Source of the DNA: an uncultured Dysgonomonas sp.
GTDB taxonomy: Bacteria; Bacteroidota; Bacteroidia; Bacteroidales; Dysgonomonadaceae
Direction: 5' to 3'
DNA: 64,000 nt
NCBI GenBank assembly: GCA_900556485.1
Contig: USOX01000001.1
Coordinates: 62,001-126,000, forward strand
The translations under genes were made by a program, and so were the position numbers. The notes under the pieces were generated by a model, which was not told the origin of the DNA, did not search any database, and saw nothing but the letters and a program-made list of their open reading frames with translations. Shown here one piece after another: positions 19,275 to 28,553 of the stretch (positions are counted from its first letter, which is position 1; every line of letters starts with the position of its first letter).

Positions 19275-20468
19275 TTATTTGATCCAGACATTTACGATTT
19301 CTCCAATATACATTTTATGATAGCCATCCTTAGTATATTCCTGTGGAAGAGATTTCTCTACCACTGCATCAGGGGAGATAGGTTGAGCTACGATTTTTTT
19401 ACATTCGAGAATCATCCATGCCTCATTGAAAGCAGTAGCTCCGGAAGGCAATTTAATAGGAGTAAGTCCCGAACCTTTTATCTTATCTGTGTTTTTTCCA
19501 CTAACAGAGCCACAATATCTTAAAGCATCTTTATATGCTTCTGTATAGAACGAAATAGTATAAGTCTCACCTTTATCCATTGTTTGAACAGAATAACGTG
19601 TAGGATTCAGGAAGCAGAATGATACTGGTTTTTCCCAGAACATACCTAATCCACCCCAAGAAGCTGTCATTACATTTACCTGATCACCTGATCCGGAAGT
19701 AATCAATGTCCAGTCATTTAGTAGTTTAATTATATTTCCGGGGATTTTATCAGCTGTTGTTTGCTTATATCCGGGGAGGGCAGTTCCTGTTGTCGCAAAA
19801 CTTGTTTGTGTAGCCGGTTGAATGACAGCAGCCGGAATATTTGCAACTTGAGGTTGACTTTGTGCCATTGCTACATTGCTAGCAGCTCCTGCTGATACTA
19901 CTGTTGTTGTTCCATTAAGATATACATCAATAGATTTGAATATGTTATTTATAGAATCGACAGTATGTCTGCGAAACTTATCATAATAGCGATTAAGCTT
20001 TGTTCCTTCTTTATTTAGGGCAACTTTATCAGAGATAAGATCTTCTGCTTGAATTGTATTTTTTTCTTCGGAATATGTGTATTTTAAGTTACGTACAGTC
20101 GCATTGCACTTGTTACCTTCTATATTCAGAATTAATTGATATGTCATTTCTGCCCGGTCCAAAACAAAGGCGTTTTTCTTGAAGACTAAATATTTTTCAC
20201 CTAAACAAGCAATATCCAGGTCATTTTTATTGGAAAGAAGTACTTTGCTTCCCGGGTTTGCAGGGTTATTGTAATTATTTTCGGCCCATTGGTTCATGAG
20301 GTCGAAAAGTGCATCTTGTGAAATCTGACTATTAACAGAAATTGTTTTGGAAAATATTACTTTTCCATCAACTTCAGGAACCGCGCCGGCTAAGTAAGCT
20401 TTATCGTTTTGTGCACTGGACAAAAGAGAGAAAAATAAGCAAAATGAAAGCAGAAGATATTTATTCAT
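19275..20468 (-). CDS. Secreted DUF4468 domain fused to a flavin reductase-like domain
   Basis: The 397-residue protein has a signal peptide (LLLSFCLFFSLLSSAQ). Residues of about 30-190 match DUF4468 (KVIFSKTISVNSQISQDALF, YDKFRRHTVDSINNIFKSID), a TBP-like fold of secreted Bacteroidota proteins. After a Gln/Ala/Thr-rich linker, residues of about 245-397 resemble the FMN-binding split barrel of DIM6/NTAB flavin reductases (NVMTASWGGLGMFWEKPV, then CFLNPTRYSVQTMDKGETYT). Flavin reductases of this kind are normally cytoplasmic, so an exported fusion is odd. It probably shares a transcript with the SDR gene 8 bases downstream. Confidence 0.75.
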   Translation of the reverse strand: MNKYLLLSFCLFFSLLSSAQNDKAYLAGAVPEVDGKVIFSKTISVNSQISQDALFDLMNQWAENNYNNPANPGSKVLLSNKNDLDIACLGEKYLVFKKNAFVLDRAEMTYQLILNIEGNKCNATVRNLKYTYSEEKNTIQAEDLISDKVALNKEGTKLNRYYDKFRRHTVDSINNIFKSIDVYLNGTTTVVSAGAASNVAMAQSQPQVANIPAAVIQPATQTSFATTGTALPGYKQTTADKIPGNIIKLLNDWTLITSGSGDQVNVMTASWGGLGMFWEKPVSFCFLNPTRYSVQTMDKGETYTISFYTEAYKDALRYCGSVSGKNTDKIKGSGLTPIKLPSGATAFNEAWMILECKKIVAQPISPDAVVEKSLPQEYTKDGYHKMYIGEIVNVWIK

Positions 20469-20509
20469 AATGATAGATATTATTATGTTAATTGGTATAA
20501 AAGTAAATA

Positions 20510-20546
20510 AAAAAGTGGTATCAACCAGTTGGCGATACCACTTTTT
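20510..20546 (-). terminator. Terminator of the DUF3078 gene
   Basis: Perfect 13-base arms AAAAAGTGGTATC and GATACCACTTTTT around an 11-base loop, just downstream of the DUF3078 gene. Confidence 0.75.
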
Positions 20547-20565
20547 ATATAAGTTAACGTCAGAT

Positions 20566-21447
20566 TTAGAAATTATATGCTAAACCTACACCAATCATTT
20601 CTTTGAACTGTACTTTTGGTCCTCTTTGAGTCCCATCTTCCTTGACTGTTTTTACATCATCATCATATTTTAATGTAGTATTGATGCTTGCAGAAAGGAA
20701 TTTATTTACTTTCATACTGATTAGTAAATCCCAGTTAATATCAACATTACCAAAAGAGCTATCATAAGCAGTGAAGAAGTCTACTGTCGAAATAGCTTTT
20801 ACGTTTTCCATCAAGTCTTTTTCGGCACGTGCTTTAAGATAAGCTCCAAGCTCAGCACGGAATTTATCGCCGGGATCAACCCCAAAGGCTCCTATACTGG
20901 AAAGATAATCATCTTCGACAAAAGTGAATTTACCTGCCAACGGAGATAAGTATACAGAATAGTTTTTATTAGGACGATATTCCAAACCTAAAGATACATT
21001 TGAGTAAGCAGGTGCGAAGAACTTCGAAATATAATGTTCTTTATCCGGATAGTTATATCCTTTATAAAACTGCGATTTGAAATCTGCCATGGCTGTATAG
21101 TACCATTTATCGTTGGTGGAATATCCTAATTGAGTGGTAAAATCGATTTTATCACTAGTCTTTTGAGTGCCTAACGATTTTGTATTGGTTAAGCCATATT
21201 CTAATGCCAGTGCGTTAGAAAACAGCCAATTACCACTTTTTCTTATAAGGGACCCGTTCAGGTATGCTGTTCCGGCCATTGCATTTTCACCCCCTGCTGA
21301 CCAATTGCTAACAGATGTTTGGGAAGCATTGACTCCTATTACTCCTTTCAAATTCCATTTTCCGTCTTCTAACTTATCATTGTCTGTTGTTTGTGCAGAC
21401 ACAGATAATACCGATGCAATAAATATTGCAAATAATATTCGTTTCAT
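20566..21447 (-). CDS. DUF3078 outer-membrane beta-barrel-like protein
   Basis: This 293-residue protein has a signal peptide (LFAIFIASVLSVSAQ) followed by alternating hydrophobic strands and aromatic girdle residues. SQTSVSNWSAGGENAMAG is a DUF3078 hallmark, and the terminal GVGLAYNF, with C-terminal Phe, fits an outer-membrane barrel. The function is unknown. It lies 28 bases downstream of the GH73/LysM gene, so a cell-envelope operon is likely. Confidence 0.78.
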   Translation of the reverse strand: MKRILFAIFIASVLSVSAQTTDNDKLEDGKWNLKGVIGVNASQTSVSNWSAGGENAMAGTAYLNGSLIRKSGNWLFSNALALEYGLTNTKSLGTQKTSDKIDFTTQLGYSTNDKWYYTAMADFKSQFYKGYNYPDKEHYISKFFAPAYSNVSLGLEYRPNKNYSVYLSPLAGKFTFVEDDYLSSIGAFGVDPGDKFRAELGAYLKARAEKDLMENVKAISTVDFFTAYDSSFGNVDINWDLLISMKVNKFLSASINTTLKYDDDVKTVKEDGTQRGPKVQFKEMIGVGLAYNF

Positions 21448-21475
21448 TAAAATCTTATGTTTTGTGTTCCTTAAA

Positions 21476-22405
21476 TTAACGTAGCTTTAGCACGTCACCT
21501 TCTACAGGAACATAATCAAAGTCCTTTTTGTTCATTTTGTAAAGATTCTTGACTTTGATTCCATATCGTTGAGATATGCCATGCATTGATTCTCCCACTT
21601 GCACCACGTGGTCATAGTAAGGTTTATCAGCTTTAGATTTTTTCTTTTCGAAATAGACCAAATCTCCAGCTTTAAGAGGAAATCCGGCAGGTACTTCATT
21701 GTACTTGTACAGGTCTTTTGCTCTGAAACCGAATTCTGCAGCTATAGCTTCATAGGTATCATTCTCAAATGCAACCACATATAACAGATTATGAGTTTTG
21801 TATGGAGTATGTTTATATTCTGGTTTAAGATATTGCTTTTCCTGTTGTTTAATCTTTTCAGCGCTTGTACCTTGTTTGTCATGAAGGTAAAGTTCATAGT
21901 CTTCTATTAGCTTTATTAGTTTATTAGCATAAGCTTTATCTGTTGCATAACCACATTGCTGTAAACCTCTTGCCCAACCTTGGTAATCGGTTATATTTAG
22001 CCGGAAAAGGGATTCATATCTTGAGCGTTTGAGAAAAGCTGAATGATCGTCATAGGAATCTTCAACTTTTTTATATTTTCTAAAACAGTCGTTTGGATTG
22101 TCATCAGATTTATATACCCGTTCTCCTGTCCAGTCATTATGGCATTTTATCCCGAAATGGTTGTTTGAGCTGATTGCCAGCGCGCTTTTACCTGCACCAG
22201 ATTCCAATAATCCTTGAGCTAAAGTGATACTAGCCGGAATCTTATGTTTTTTCATCTGGTTGATAGCAATATTTTTATATGTGTTGATGTATTCGTCGTA
22301 TACTTTGTTCCGTTTAGCCTGTGAATAAGTCGAAGTTGGTATCAAAACCAATACAGTTAGGATAATTAATAATATGCCTGGGCAGAAAGAATGAGCTTTT
22401 TTCAT
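21476..22405 (-). CDS. GH73-type glucosaminidase with two LysM domains
   Basis: The 309-residue protein has a signal peptide to about residue 28. Residues of about 40-180 form a glucosaminidase domain (PASITLAQGLLESGAGKSAL, with Glu as likely acid, then NNHFGIKCHNDWTG). Two C-terminal LysM repeats follow (TYEAIAAEFGFRAKDLYKYN and ESMHGISQRYGIKVKNLYKM). The protein should cleave peptidoglycan glycan strands in the periplasm. It starts divergently from cdd, with only 25 bases between the two starts, so the promoters must overlap the coding regions or be very compact. Confidence 0.9.
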   Translation of the reverse strand: MKKAHSFCPGILLIILTVLVLIPTSTYSQAKRNKVYDEYINTYKNIAINQMKKHKIPASITLAQGLLESGAGKSALAISSNNHFGIKCHNDWTGERVYKSDDNPNDCFRKYKKVEDSYDDHSAFLKRSRYESLFRLNITDYQGWARGLQQCGYATDKAYANKLIKLIEDYELYLHDKQGTSAEKIKQQEKQYLKPEYKHTPYKTHNLLYVVAFENDTYEAIAAEFGFRAKDLYKYNEVPAGFPLKAGDLVYFEKKKSKADKPYYDHVVQVGESMHGISQRYGIKVKNLYKMNKKDFDYVPVEGDVLKLR

Positions 22406-22430
22406 ATATTTAGGGTGTTTTTTAATTCTT

Positions 22431-22928
22431 ATGACTAGAAAAAGTATGAAAAGTTTAAATGTTACTACAAATATACTGGTTTACTCCTTTGAAGAAGGTA
22501 CAGAATCTCAAAAAAAACTGATAGAAGAGGCTAAATTATCAACAGAAAAAGCATATGCACCTTATTCAGGCTTTCATGTTGGTGCGGCTGTTCTATTAGA
22601 AGATGGAACAATTGTTTCCGGCAATAATCAGGAGAATGCAGCTTATCCATCCGGATTGTGTGCCGAAAGAGTAGCATTATTTTCCGCAAATGCTAACTAT
22701 CCCGATCTAAAAGTTGAGGCTATAGCTATTGCAGGCTTTCATGATGGAGAATTTACCGAGAGTCCATGTTGTCCTTGTGGAGGATGCAGGCAAGTGATGG
22801 TTGAGGTAGAAAATAGATTTGACTATCCGGTAAGGGTTATTATGTATGGAAAGAAAGAAATCTACGAAGTAAAATCTGTAAAAGATTTACTGCCGCTTAG
22901 TTTTGGTAAGGAATCATTGAGTGAGTAA
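22431..22928 (+). CDS. cdd: Cytidine deaminase
   Basis: The protein has 165 residues from the ATG at 22431; an ATG at 22446 gives 160 and is equally possible. The zinc site is clear: CAERVALF with catalytic Glu, and PCCPCGGCRQ with two Cys ligands. YAPYSGFHVGAAVL is the conserved N-terminal motif. It converts cytidine and deoxycytidine to uridine forms in pyrimidine salvage. Its stop lies 3 bases from that of the convergent metallopeptidase gene, with no obvious hairpin between. Confidence 0.94.
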   Translation: MTRKSMKSLNVTTNILVYSFEEGTESQKKLIEEAKLSTEKAYAPYSGFHVGAAVLLEDGTIVSGNNQENAAYPSGLCAERVALFSANANYPDLKVEAIAIAGFHDGEFTESPCCPCGGCRQVMVEVENRFDYPVRVIMYGKKEIYEVKSVKDLLPLSFGKESLSE

Positions 22929-22931
22929 TAA

Positions 22932-23630
22932 TTAGAGGACAGTCTTAAAGGATTTCAGTTCCTGAGTGAATTCTTTGGCCCTATTATTGGAGACTTTATC
23001 AAGTAGTGTCCAAAAACGTTCTCCGTGGTTCATCTCTATCGTATGACATAGTTCGTGAAGAATTATAAAATCGACTAAATACTTGGGAAGAAGCATACAA
23101 TAATAGGAGAGGTTGATACTTTTCTTTGAGGAACAACTTCCCCATCGGGTCCGGCTTTTATTGATTTTGACATTAGAGAATGTGAAACCATGTTTTGCAG
23201 CTAAGTCTTTTACCTTGTTTGGAAACAGACGATTTGCTTCATATCTGAGAGTCTTTTCTATTATTTCTTTAATTATCTTTTGAGTGGAGGAATCTGCATA
23301 ATTAGTATTAGATGGACATGTAATATTTAGTATTCCATCTTTTAGCTTTAAGTAGATATTGCTGATAGTTGCACTTTCTGTTATTTTTAGCTGAAAGCTA
23401 AATGTCTCAAATTCAGTTTGAGTATCAAATTGTAATGTTACCGGTTTCTTTTCTATTAATTTGAGTAGTCTCGGACGCATTTGTTCGATAGTTTTCTCTA
23501 TATATGAGAGGCCGACAGAAGGAGGATGAGTAAGTTGCAAGAAGCCATCTTTCTTTCGGACAATGATTCTTTTAGCTTGTCTATTCAATACAAGCTTTAT
23601 TTCTCCTAATTCTTTATCTACAATTGTCAT
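22932..23630 (-). CDS. YgjP-like zinc metallopeptidase
   Basis: The 232-residue protein has the DUF45/YgjP pattern: INKSRTRWGSCSSKKSINLS followed by the zinc motif LHELCHTIEMNHGERFW (HExxH with the third His downstream). No signal peptide is present, so it is cytoplasmic. Relatives are annotated as M48-like or SprT-like peptidases with unknown substrates. It lies 64 bases downstream of hemD on the same strand, with a hairpin between. Confidence 0.85.
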   Translation of the reverse strand: MTIVDKELGEIKLVLNRQAKRIIVRKKDGFLQLTHPPSVGLSYIEKTIEQMRPRLLKLIEKKPVTLQFDTQTEFETFSFQLKITESATISNIYLKLKDGILNITCPSNTNYADSSTQKIIKEIIEKTLRYEANRLFPNKVKDLAAKHGFTFSNVKINKSRTRWGSCSSKKSINLSYYCMLLPKYLVDFIILHELCHTIEMNHGERFWTLLDKVSNNRAKEFTQELKSFKTVL

Positions 23631-23647
23631 TTATCTACTAAACAAAG

Positions 23648-23672
23648 AAAGCCTAACTAGAGTCAGGCTTTT
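23648..23672 (-). terminator. Terminator after hemD
   Basis: AAAGCCT and AGGCTTT arms separated by an 11-base loop with adjacent T-runs, immediately downstream of hemD. Confidence 0.65.
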
Positions 23673-23694
23673 CTTTTATTATTTGTTGAAAATC

Positions 23695-24453
23695 TTACTT
23701 CGCTTTGTGGTTTTCCTTTAAAAATGCTTCTAAAGCTGCAGTCATCGAAGGCATACCCGGTAGAGGAGCCTCGCAATCGAGTCTTAGTCCTGCATCTTTA
23801 ACAGCCTTAGCTGTTGCGGCACCAAAGCAACCTATTGCTTTTTCACCTTGCTCGAAGTTAGGTGCATTTTTTAACAGGGAAACTATACCCGATGGGCTAA
23901 AGAATACCCACATATCGTACGAAAGAATATCTTCTTCTGTAAATTCGTTGCTTACTGTCCTGTACATGATAGCTTTTGTATAGTCTATCTTTTTTTCATC
24001 CAGAACAGCAGTTAGATCCTCAGAATGTACATCAGAAACTGGTACGATGTATTTTTCTTTATTATGTTTTGTTAATGCCGTAGCTAAACCGTCCATTTTG
24101 CCAGTAGCACTGAAAAATATTTTTCGCTTTCTGTAAACGATATATTTTTGCAGATATAGTGCTACAGCTTCAGATATACAGAAATATTTCATCGTTTCGG
24201 GCATTGTAATCCTAAACTCTTCGCAAAGAGCAAAGAAATGGTCAATGGCTATTTTTGCTGTGAAAACGACAGCTGTATAATCCTGAATGTTTATACGTTG
24301 TTGTCTGAACTCTTTGCCATCCAAACCTTCTACTCTGATAAAAGGGCGAAAATCCATCTGTACTTTGTATTTGTCTGCAATATCAAAGTAAGGAGATTTC
24401 TCGGTGGATGGAGCCGGCTGTGAGATCAAAATTTTTTTAATTTTCAAGGCCAT
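23695..24453 (-). CDS. hemD: Uroporphyrinogen-III synthase
   Basis: This 252-residue two-lobed protein shows the poorly conserved HemD pattern: KILISQPAPSTEKSPYFDIA, VVFTAKIAIDHFFALCE, VPVSDVHSEDLTAVL, MWVFFSPSGIVSLLKN and GCFGAATAKAVKDAGLRLDC. It closes hydroxymethylbilane to uroporphyrinogen III in tetrapyrrole synthesis. It overlaps the upstream DUF4271 gene by 10 bases; the DUF4271-hemD pair is a familiar arrangement in Bacteroidales. No other heme gene is in the window. Confidence 0.88.
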   Translation of the reverse strand: MALKIKKILISQPAPSTEKSPYFDIADKYKVQMDFRPFIRVEGLDGKEFRQQRINIQDYTAVVFTAKIAIDHFFALCEEFRITMPETMKYFCISEAVALYLQKYIVYRKRKIFFSATGKMDGLATALTKHNKEKYIVPVSDVHSEDLTAVLDEKKIDYTKAIMYRTVSNEFTEEDILSYDMWVFFSPSGIVSLLKNAPNFEQGEKAIGCFGAATAKAVKDAGLRLDCEAPLPGMPSMTAALEAFLKENHKAK

Positions 24454-25127
24454 AGTGTGTTTAAAACGTCTATTCTATATAAATATATCAATCCTACTGA
24501 TAGAAATATATATGGTAATATTTCAAAGCTGCAAAGGTAGGCAATCAAAAACAAAAAGTTAAATTTTTCTCTGATAAAAAAGATTATTATTTGATAAAAA
24601 AGTATTATTTGAACTAAAAGAAATAGTATCAGTACAAATAATATTACTTGAAAATGATAGAAATCGGAATATACTAAAAGTAGGGTCGGAATAAAATAAA
24701 GTATTCCGAGAACTTCTATTGTTGCAAAATAGGTCCTTCTCCATATATTCATTGATTTTTGTATATCAAATATATATCCGATAAACTTGTATAAGAGATC
24801 TTTTAATAACAAAAATAATGAGATAGTTATAATGAAGGAAAGTATAGTAATCAATGGACTTTTTGCCCCTTCGGCGGTTGGCTCATACCCCACAAATACA
24901 TCATATACACATATTGAGGCAAGAACGATGGCTTGTACCAATAAAAAATAGCCAAAAAGAGTCTCTTTTACTGTAACCTGTTGATATAAACGATGCCTTT
25001 TTTCTGATGAAAACAGCAGAGAAAAATTTTCCTTTAACAACGAAATTCCACCATTGTAGATGTGGGCGAAAAAGAGAAAACATATAAGCAACAAGGCGAA
25101 AACACCATCTGTTTGTTCTACACTCAA
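24444..25127 (-). CDS. DUF4271 integral membrane protein (start uncertain)
   Basis: The protein has 227 residues from a TTG codon at 25127, with about six hydrophobic segments (FALLLICFLFFAHIYNGG, LITILSFIITISLFLLLKDL, VILFVLILFLLVQIILFYQI). It matches DUF4271 by topology and position before hemD. The same frame stays open upstream to 25316, encoding a plausible extension that ends in PPRHEGNKLPLSVEQTDG, yet it contains no ATG or GTG. The true start may be TTG, an unusual codon, or hidden by a sequencing error. The function is unknown; a role near heme synthesis is only suggested by context. Confidence 0.72.
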   Translation of the reverse strand: MSVEQTDGVFALLLICFLFFAHIYNGGISLLKENFSLLFSSEKRHRLYQQVTVKETLFGYFLLVQAIVLASICVYDVFVGYEPTAEGAKSPLITILSFIITISLFLLLKDLLYKFIGYIFDIQKSMNIWRRTYFATIEVLGILYFIPTLLLVYSDFYHFQVILFVLILFLLVQIILFYQIIIFFIREKFNFLFLIAYLCSFEILPYIFLSVGLIYLYRIDVLNTLWP

Positions 25128-25321
25128 AGGTAGTTTATTCCCTTCGTGTCGTGGGGGAAGAATGATCTCCTTTCCTATGTGAGTATTTGATAAACTAATA
25201 GTATCTTTTCCTAATGAGTCTGTAGGAAAGACATCTGTGACCAGAGAGTGTTCTGTACTGATACTTCTGGGCTTGAAATTCGTGTATGGTATCGAATCTT
25301 TTATCAGAAAAGTGTATTAGA

Positions 25322-25352
25322 AGTACCCTTTAGCACTTGGAGAAAGGGTACT
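25322..25352 (-). terminator. Terminator of metK
   Basis: Perfect 10-base arms AGTACCCTTT and AAAGGGTACT with an 11-base loop, 11 bases beyond the metK stop on the minus strand. Confidence 0.75.
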
Positions 25353-25362
25353 TTTGTATAAT

Positions 25363-26631
25363 TTATAAAGAAAATTCCTTTTTTATAATATCTACATAGT
25401 CAAGCTTTTCCCATGTAAACAGTTCTACTTCTTTAGAGACTCCCTCAGGATTGTATCGTGATCTGAATGTTTTTGTCACCACTTTAGGTTCACGTCCCAT
25501 ATGTCCGTATGCTGCAGTTTCAGCATATATAGGATTGCGAAGTTTTAAGCGCTCTTCAATAGCTTTAGGGCGCATATCGAATATCTTTTCTACTTTTTTA
25601 GCTATTTCTCCATCAGTCATGCCTACATTACTCTTACCATATGTATTGACATAAATGTTCATTGGTTTAGCAACACCAATTGCATATGATACCTGTACTA
25701 GTATTTCGGGCGAAATTCCTGCAGCAACAAGGTTTTTAGCAATATGGCGTGATGCGTAAGCAGCCGAACGGTCAACTTTAGATGGGTCTTTACCGGAGAA
25801 TGCGCCTCCACCATGAGCACCTTTACCACCATAAGTATCCACTATGATTTTACGGCCGGTAAGTCCTGTATCTCCGTGAGGGCCTCCAATAACGAAACGT
25901 CCGGTAGGATTTACATGATAAACAATATCATTATCAAATAATTTAATAATGTCGTCTCTGAATTTATATTTTTCTTTTACTCTAGGTATAAGAATATTTA
26001 TGACATCATTCTTTATTTTTGCTTGCATAGTTGCATCATCGCCGAATTCGTCGTGCTGAGTAGAGATCACGATTGTATCAATACGTAATGGTGTTCCATT
26101 ATCGTCATATTCAATTGTGACTTGTGATTTAGCATCAGGACGAAGGTATGGCATCAGATGTGACTCATTTTTGCGGATATCAGCTAGTTCTAATAACAGA
26201 GCATGTGATAAATCCAGTGCAAGAGGCATATAATTGTCCGTTTCGGATGTGGCGTACCCGAACATCATTCCTTGGTCTCCGGCTCCTTGATCCATTGGAT
26301 CGGATTTGCCATCTACACCTCTGTTAATATCGTCCGACTGTTCATGTATAGCCGAAAGAACTCCACAAGATTGAGCTTCGAATTGATATTCACTTTTGGT
26401 ATATCCGATACGTTCGATTACTTTACGTGCAGTTTCCGGAATATCTATATATGCTTTAGATTTTACTTCTCCTGCTAACACTACTTGTCCAGTAGTTACT
26501 AAAGTTTCACAAGCAACTTTTGAATTAGCGTCGTATGCTAAGAATTCGTCTAATAAAGAGTCTGAAATCTGATCCGCTACTTTATCAGGATGTCCTTCCG
26601 ACACAGATTCAGATGTAAATAGGTAACTCAT
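25363..26631 (-). CDS. metK: S-adenosylmethionine synthase
   Basis: The 422-residue protein starts [20 protein letters not shown] and has the signatures [16 protein letters not shown] and [16 protein letters not shown]. It makes S-adenosylmethionine from methionine and ATP in the cytoplasm, supplying rsmD, trmD and the mobile-element methyltransferase in this window. It is slightly longer than E. coli MetK, as is usual in Bacteroidota. It is monocistronic, with a hairpin after the stop and promoter-like boxes in the 221-base upstream region; I saw no SAM riboswitch there. Confidence 0.97.
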   Translation of the reverse strand: MSYLFTSESVSEGHPDKVADQISDSLLDEFLAYDANSKVACETLVTTGQVVLAGEVKSKAYIDIPETARKVIERIGYTKSEYQFEAQSCGVLSAIHEQSDDINRGVDGKSDPMDQGAGDQGMMFGYATSETDNYMPLALDLSHALLLELADIRKNESHLMPYLRPDAKSQVTIEYDDNGTPLRIDTIVISTQHDEFGDDATMQAKIKNDVINILIPRVKEKYKFRDDIIKLFDNDIVYHVNPTGRFVIGGPHGDTGLTGRKIIVDTYGGKGAHGGGAFSGKDPSKVDRSAAYASRHIAKNLVAAGISPEILVQVSYAIGVAKPMNIYVNTYGKSNVGMTDGEIAKKVEKIFDMRPKAIEERLKLRNPIYAETAAYGHMGREPKVVTKTFRSRYNPEGVSKEVELFTWEKLDYVDIIKKEFSL

Positions 26632-26756
26632 AACTATTTGTTTAAGTTTGTTCTAAAAAAATATAAATATGGAAGGATTGTATAATGCAGTCAGAAATGG
26701 TTTAGCATTTTTTCATGTGGTTGCAATCAATACAAATCTATCCACTTAATTGATTG

Positions 26757-26764
26757 CAAAGATA
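26757..26764 (-). promoter_or_regulatory. Promoter -7 box candidate for metK
   Basis: Minus-strand TATCTTTG fits TAnnTTTG; a second box, TAGATTTG, lies at 26733-26740. No TTTG sits at the ideal distance from either, so which one is used is open. Confidence 0.4.
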
Positions 26765-26798
26765 CAGCTTTTTTCTAATTAAATAATTTGTATGTATA

Positions 26799-26834
26799 AA
26801 AAAATAACCTGCACTAACAGTGCAGGTTATTTTT
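26799..26834 (-). terminator. Terminator of the TPR gene
   Basis: AATAACCTGCAC and GTGCAGGTTATT arms around a TAACA loop with long A and T flanks, directly after the TPR gene stop. Confidence 0.8.
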
Positions 26835-26852
26835 TCTATTTATTTAATAGTT

Positions 26853-28490
26853 TTATTTACCATTTGCAAATTCTAACAGAGCTTTTCCAGTAGCATTTTC
26901 TGGGTCAAGCTCAAGAATCTTTTCAGCATATTGTTTTACATTAGCTTTATCATCTGCATTTTTAGTTTTGTCAAATTGCAGGTAGTAATAGTAGCTAAGG
27001 TAGCTATAAGCTTCGATTAAGATTCTGTTGTTATCGCCTTCATTCTTCGCAAGAATTCTCTTAACTGTTTCTTCGTAATGAGGTTTAGCTAAACCTTGTT
27101 CGCTCTCAGGGTCAAGTTGATAATTTGTTTGAGCTCTTTGGTATGATCCTAAATGGCTGTCTGGTACGCGTTTTTCAACTTCTGCGAAAGCAGCATCAGC
27201 TTCTTTAAAGTATTGAATTGCTTGTTCTTTAGCAACAGTAGAGTCTTTAAGGGCTGCTGAACCAGCAGAGAAGTAATATCGTCCTAGTTGATAGTAATCA
27301 GTAGCTTCTGCTTTTTCACCAGATAATCCTATATATTTTTTATAGAATTCTGCTGCTTGAGGATATAGTTTCTCGTTTGCAGTAGAAGTTGCAATTTCTT
27401 TGTATAGATCTATTTTAGATGGATCTAGTTTGATTGCTTTTTCGTATTGCTCGATAGCTTTTGTTTTGTTTCCTGTTTCATTCAAGATTTTACCATAAGC
27501 CATATAATCTTGTGGCAAATATTTCATTGTAGTATCTGTAACAGGAATGCTAAAGAATTTATCTCCTGCGGCAAGACCACCTTGATAGTCAGCTAGGTCG
27601 TTGTCGTTATACATCAAAAGACGGTTAAGCACAAAACTGTTTGCATCTTTGCTCAAACCATCGGCAATGACTTTCTTAGATTCATCATATTGCTTTGTGA
27701 AATACAATGCTGCAGCATAATATGTTGCAAGCTCTACAGTGAATTCACCACCTTTGAAGAATTCTTTGAAGGCAGCAATAGCTTCAGGATAGAACCCATC
27801 ACGATAGTACAATTGAGCCAGGTCTTTGTAAGCTATTCTGTATTCAGGATTGATTGTTACTGCTTTTTTCAACATATCAGCAGCAGTATTACGATTGATA
27901 TATTCGTATACTCTTGCACCCTTCATATATGCTAATACACAGTTAGGATCGAAATTGATTGCTTGGTCATATTGCATTGCTGCATCACCAGGTTTATTTT
28001 CTTTAGCCAACATATCACCTTCGAATATATAGATATATGGGTTCTTTTTGTCGGCTTTACGTGCATCCTGAAGTTTTTCCAATGCTTTTTCTTTCATACC
28101 ATTATCCAGATATGCTTTTGCAATTGCAAGAATAACAGTTACATCTTTTTTATTTTTCTTTAAGATGTCTTTCAATTTATCCTCTGCAACTTTAGGATTT
28201 GATTTTAGCTCCAATTTAGCAAGGCCTATCGCTGATAAAGCAGATTCAGGGTTTCCTGCCAGTCCTTGTTCATACTTAGCTTTCGCTTCTGCTTGATTAC
28301 CTTTTTGGTATGCTATTTCTCCTAAATAATAATTAGCCTCTGCCGGAGATTGTCTCAATCTTTTCATGAAAAATTCTTCGGCCAGTTTTAGCTCTCCCAG
28401 ACTCAAATAGTCTGCTCCCGGATTCTGCGCTAAGGCTGAAATGCTGATCAAAAAGCTCAAAAGTGAGCCTAAAAAATACTTCATTTTCAT
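26853..28490 (-). CDS. Exported tetratricopeptide repeat protein
   Basis: The 545-residue protein has a signal peptide (FLGSLLSFLISISALAQ) and at least eight TPR-like units spread over its length (AEANYYLGEIAYQKGNQAEA, PNCVLAYMKGARVYEYINRN, PEYRIAYKDLAQLYYRDGFY). It should be a periplasmic protein-interaction scaffold. It is the last gene of the exbB-exbD-exbD-tonB-small membrane protein-PstS cluster, 63 bases after the PstS-like gene, an order conserved in Bacteroidales, so a role in envelope transport or energisation is plausible but unproven. Confidence 0.85.
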   Translation of the reverse strand: MKMKYFLGSLLSFLISISALAQNPGADYLSLGELKLAEEFFMKRLRQSPAEANYYLGEIAYQKGNQAEAKAKYEQGLAGNPESALSAIGLAKLELKSNPKVAEDKLKDILKKNKKDVTVILAIAKAYLDNGMKEKALEKLQDARKADKKNPYIYIFEGDMLAKENKPGDAAMQYDQAINFDPNCVLAYMKGARVYEYINRNTAADMLKKAVTINPEYRIAYKDLAQLYYRDGFYPEAIAAFKEFFKGGEFTVELATYYAAALYFTKQYDESKKVIADGLSKDANSFVLNRLLMYNDNDLADYQGGLAAGDKFFSIPVTDTTMKYLPQDYMAYGKILNETGNKTKAIEQYEKAIKLDPSKIDLYKEIATSTANEKLYPQAAEFYKKYIGLSGEKAEATDYYQLGRYYFSAGSAALKDSTVAKEQAIQYFKEADAAFAEVEKRVPDSHLGSYQRAQTNYQLDPESEQGLAKPHYEETVKRILAKNEGDNNRILIEAYSYLSYYYYLQFDKTKNADDKANVKQYAEKILELDPENATGKALLEFANGK

Positions 28491-28553
28491 TTTTTCTCTA
28501 AATAATATTTGTAATTAATGTTTTCTTATAGATAGTAGCTCTTACTATAAAGC

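Noticed and set aside
26632..26852. SAM riboswitch upstream of metK
   Set aside because: I found no conserved SAM-I, SAM-II or SAM/SAH-like core; only promoter-like boxes and the terminator of the next gene.
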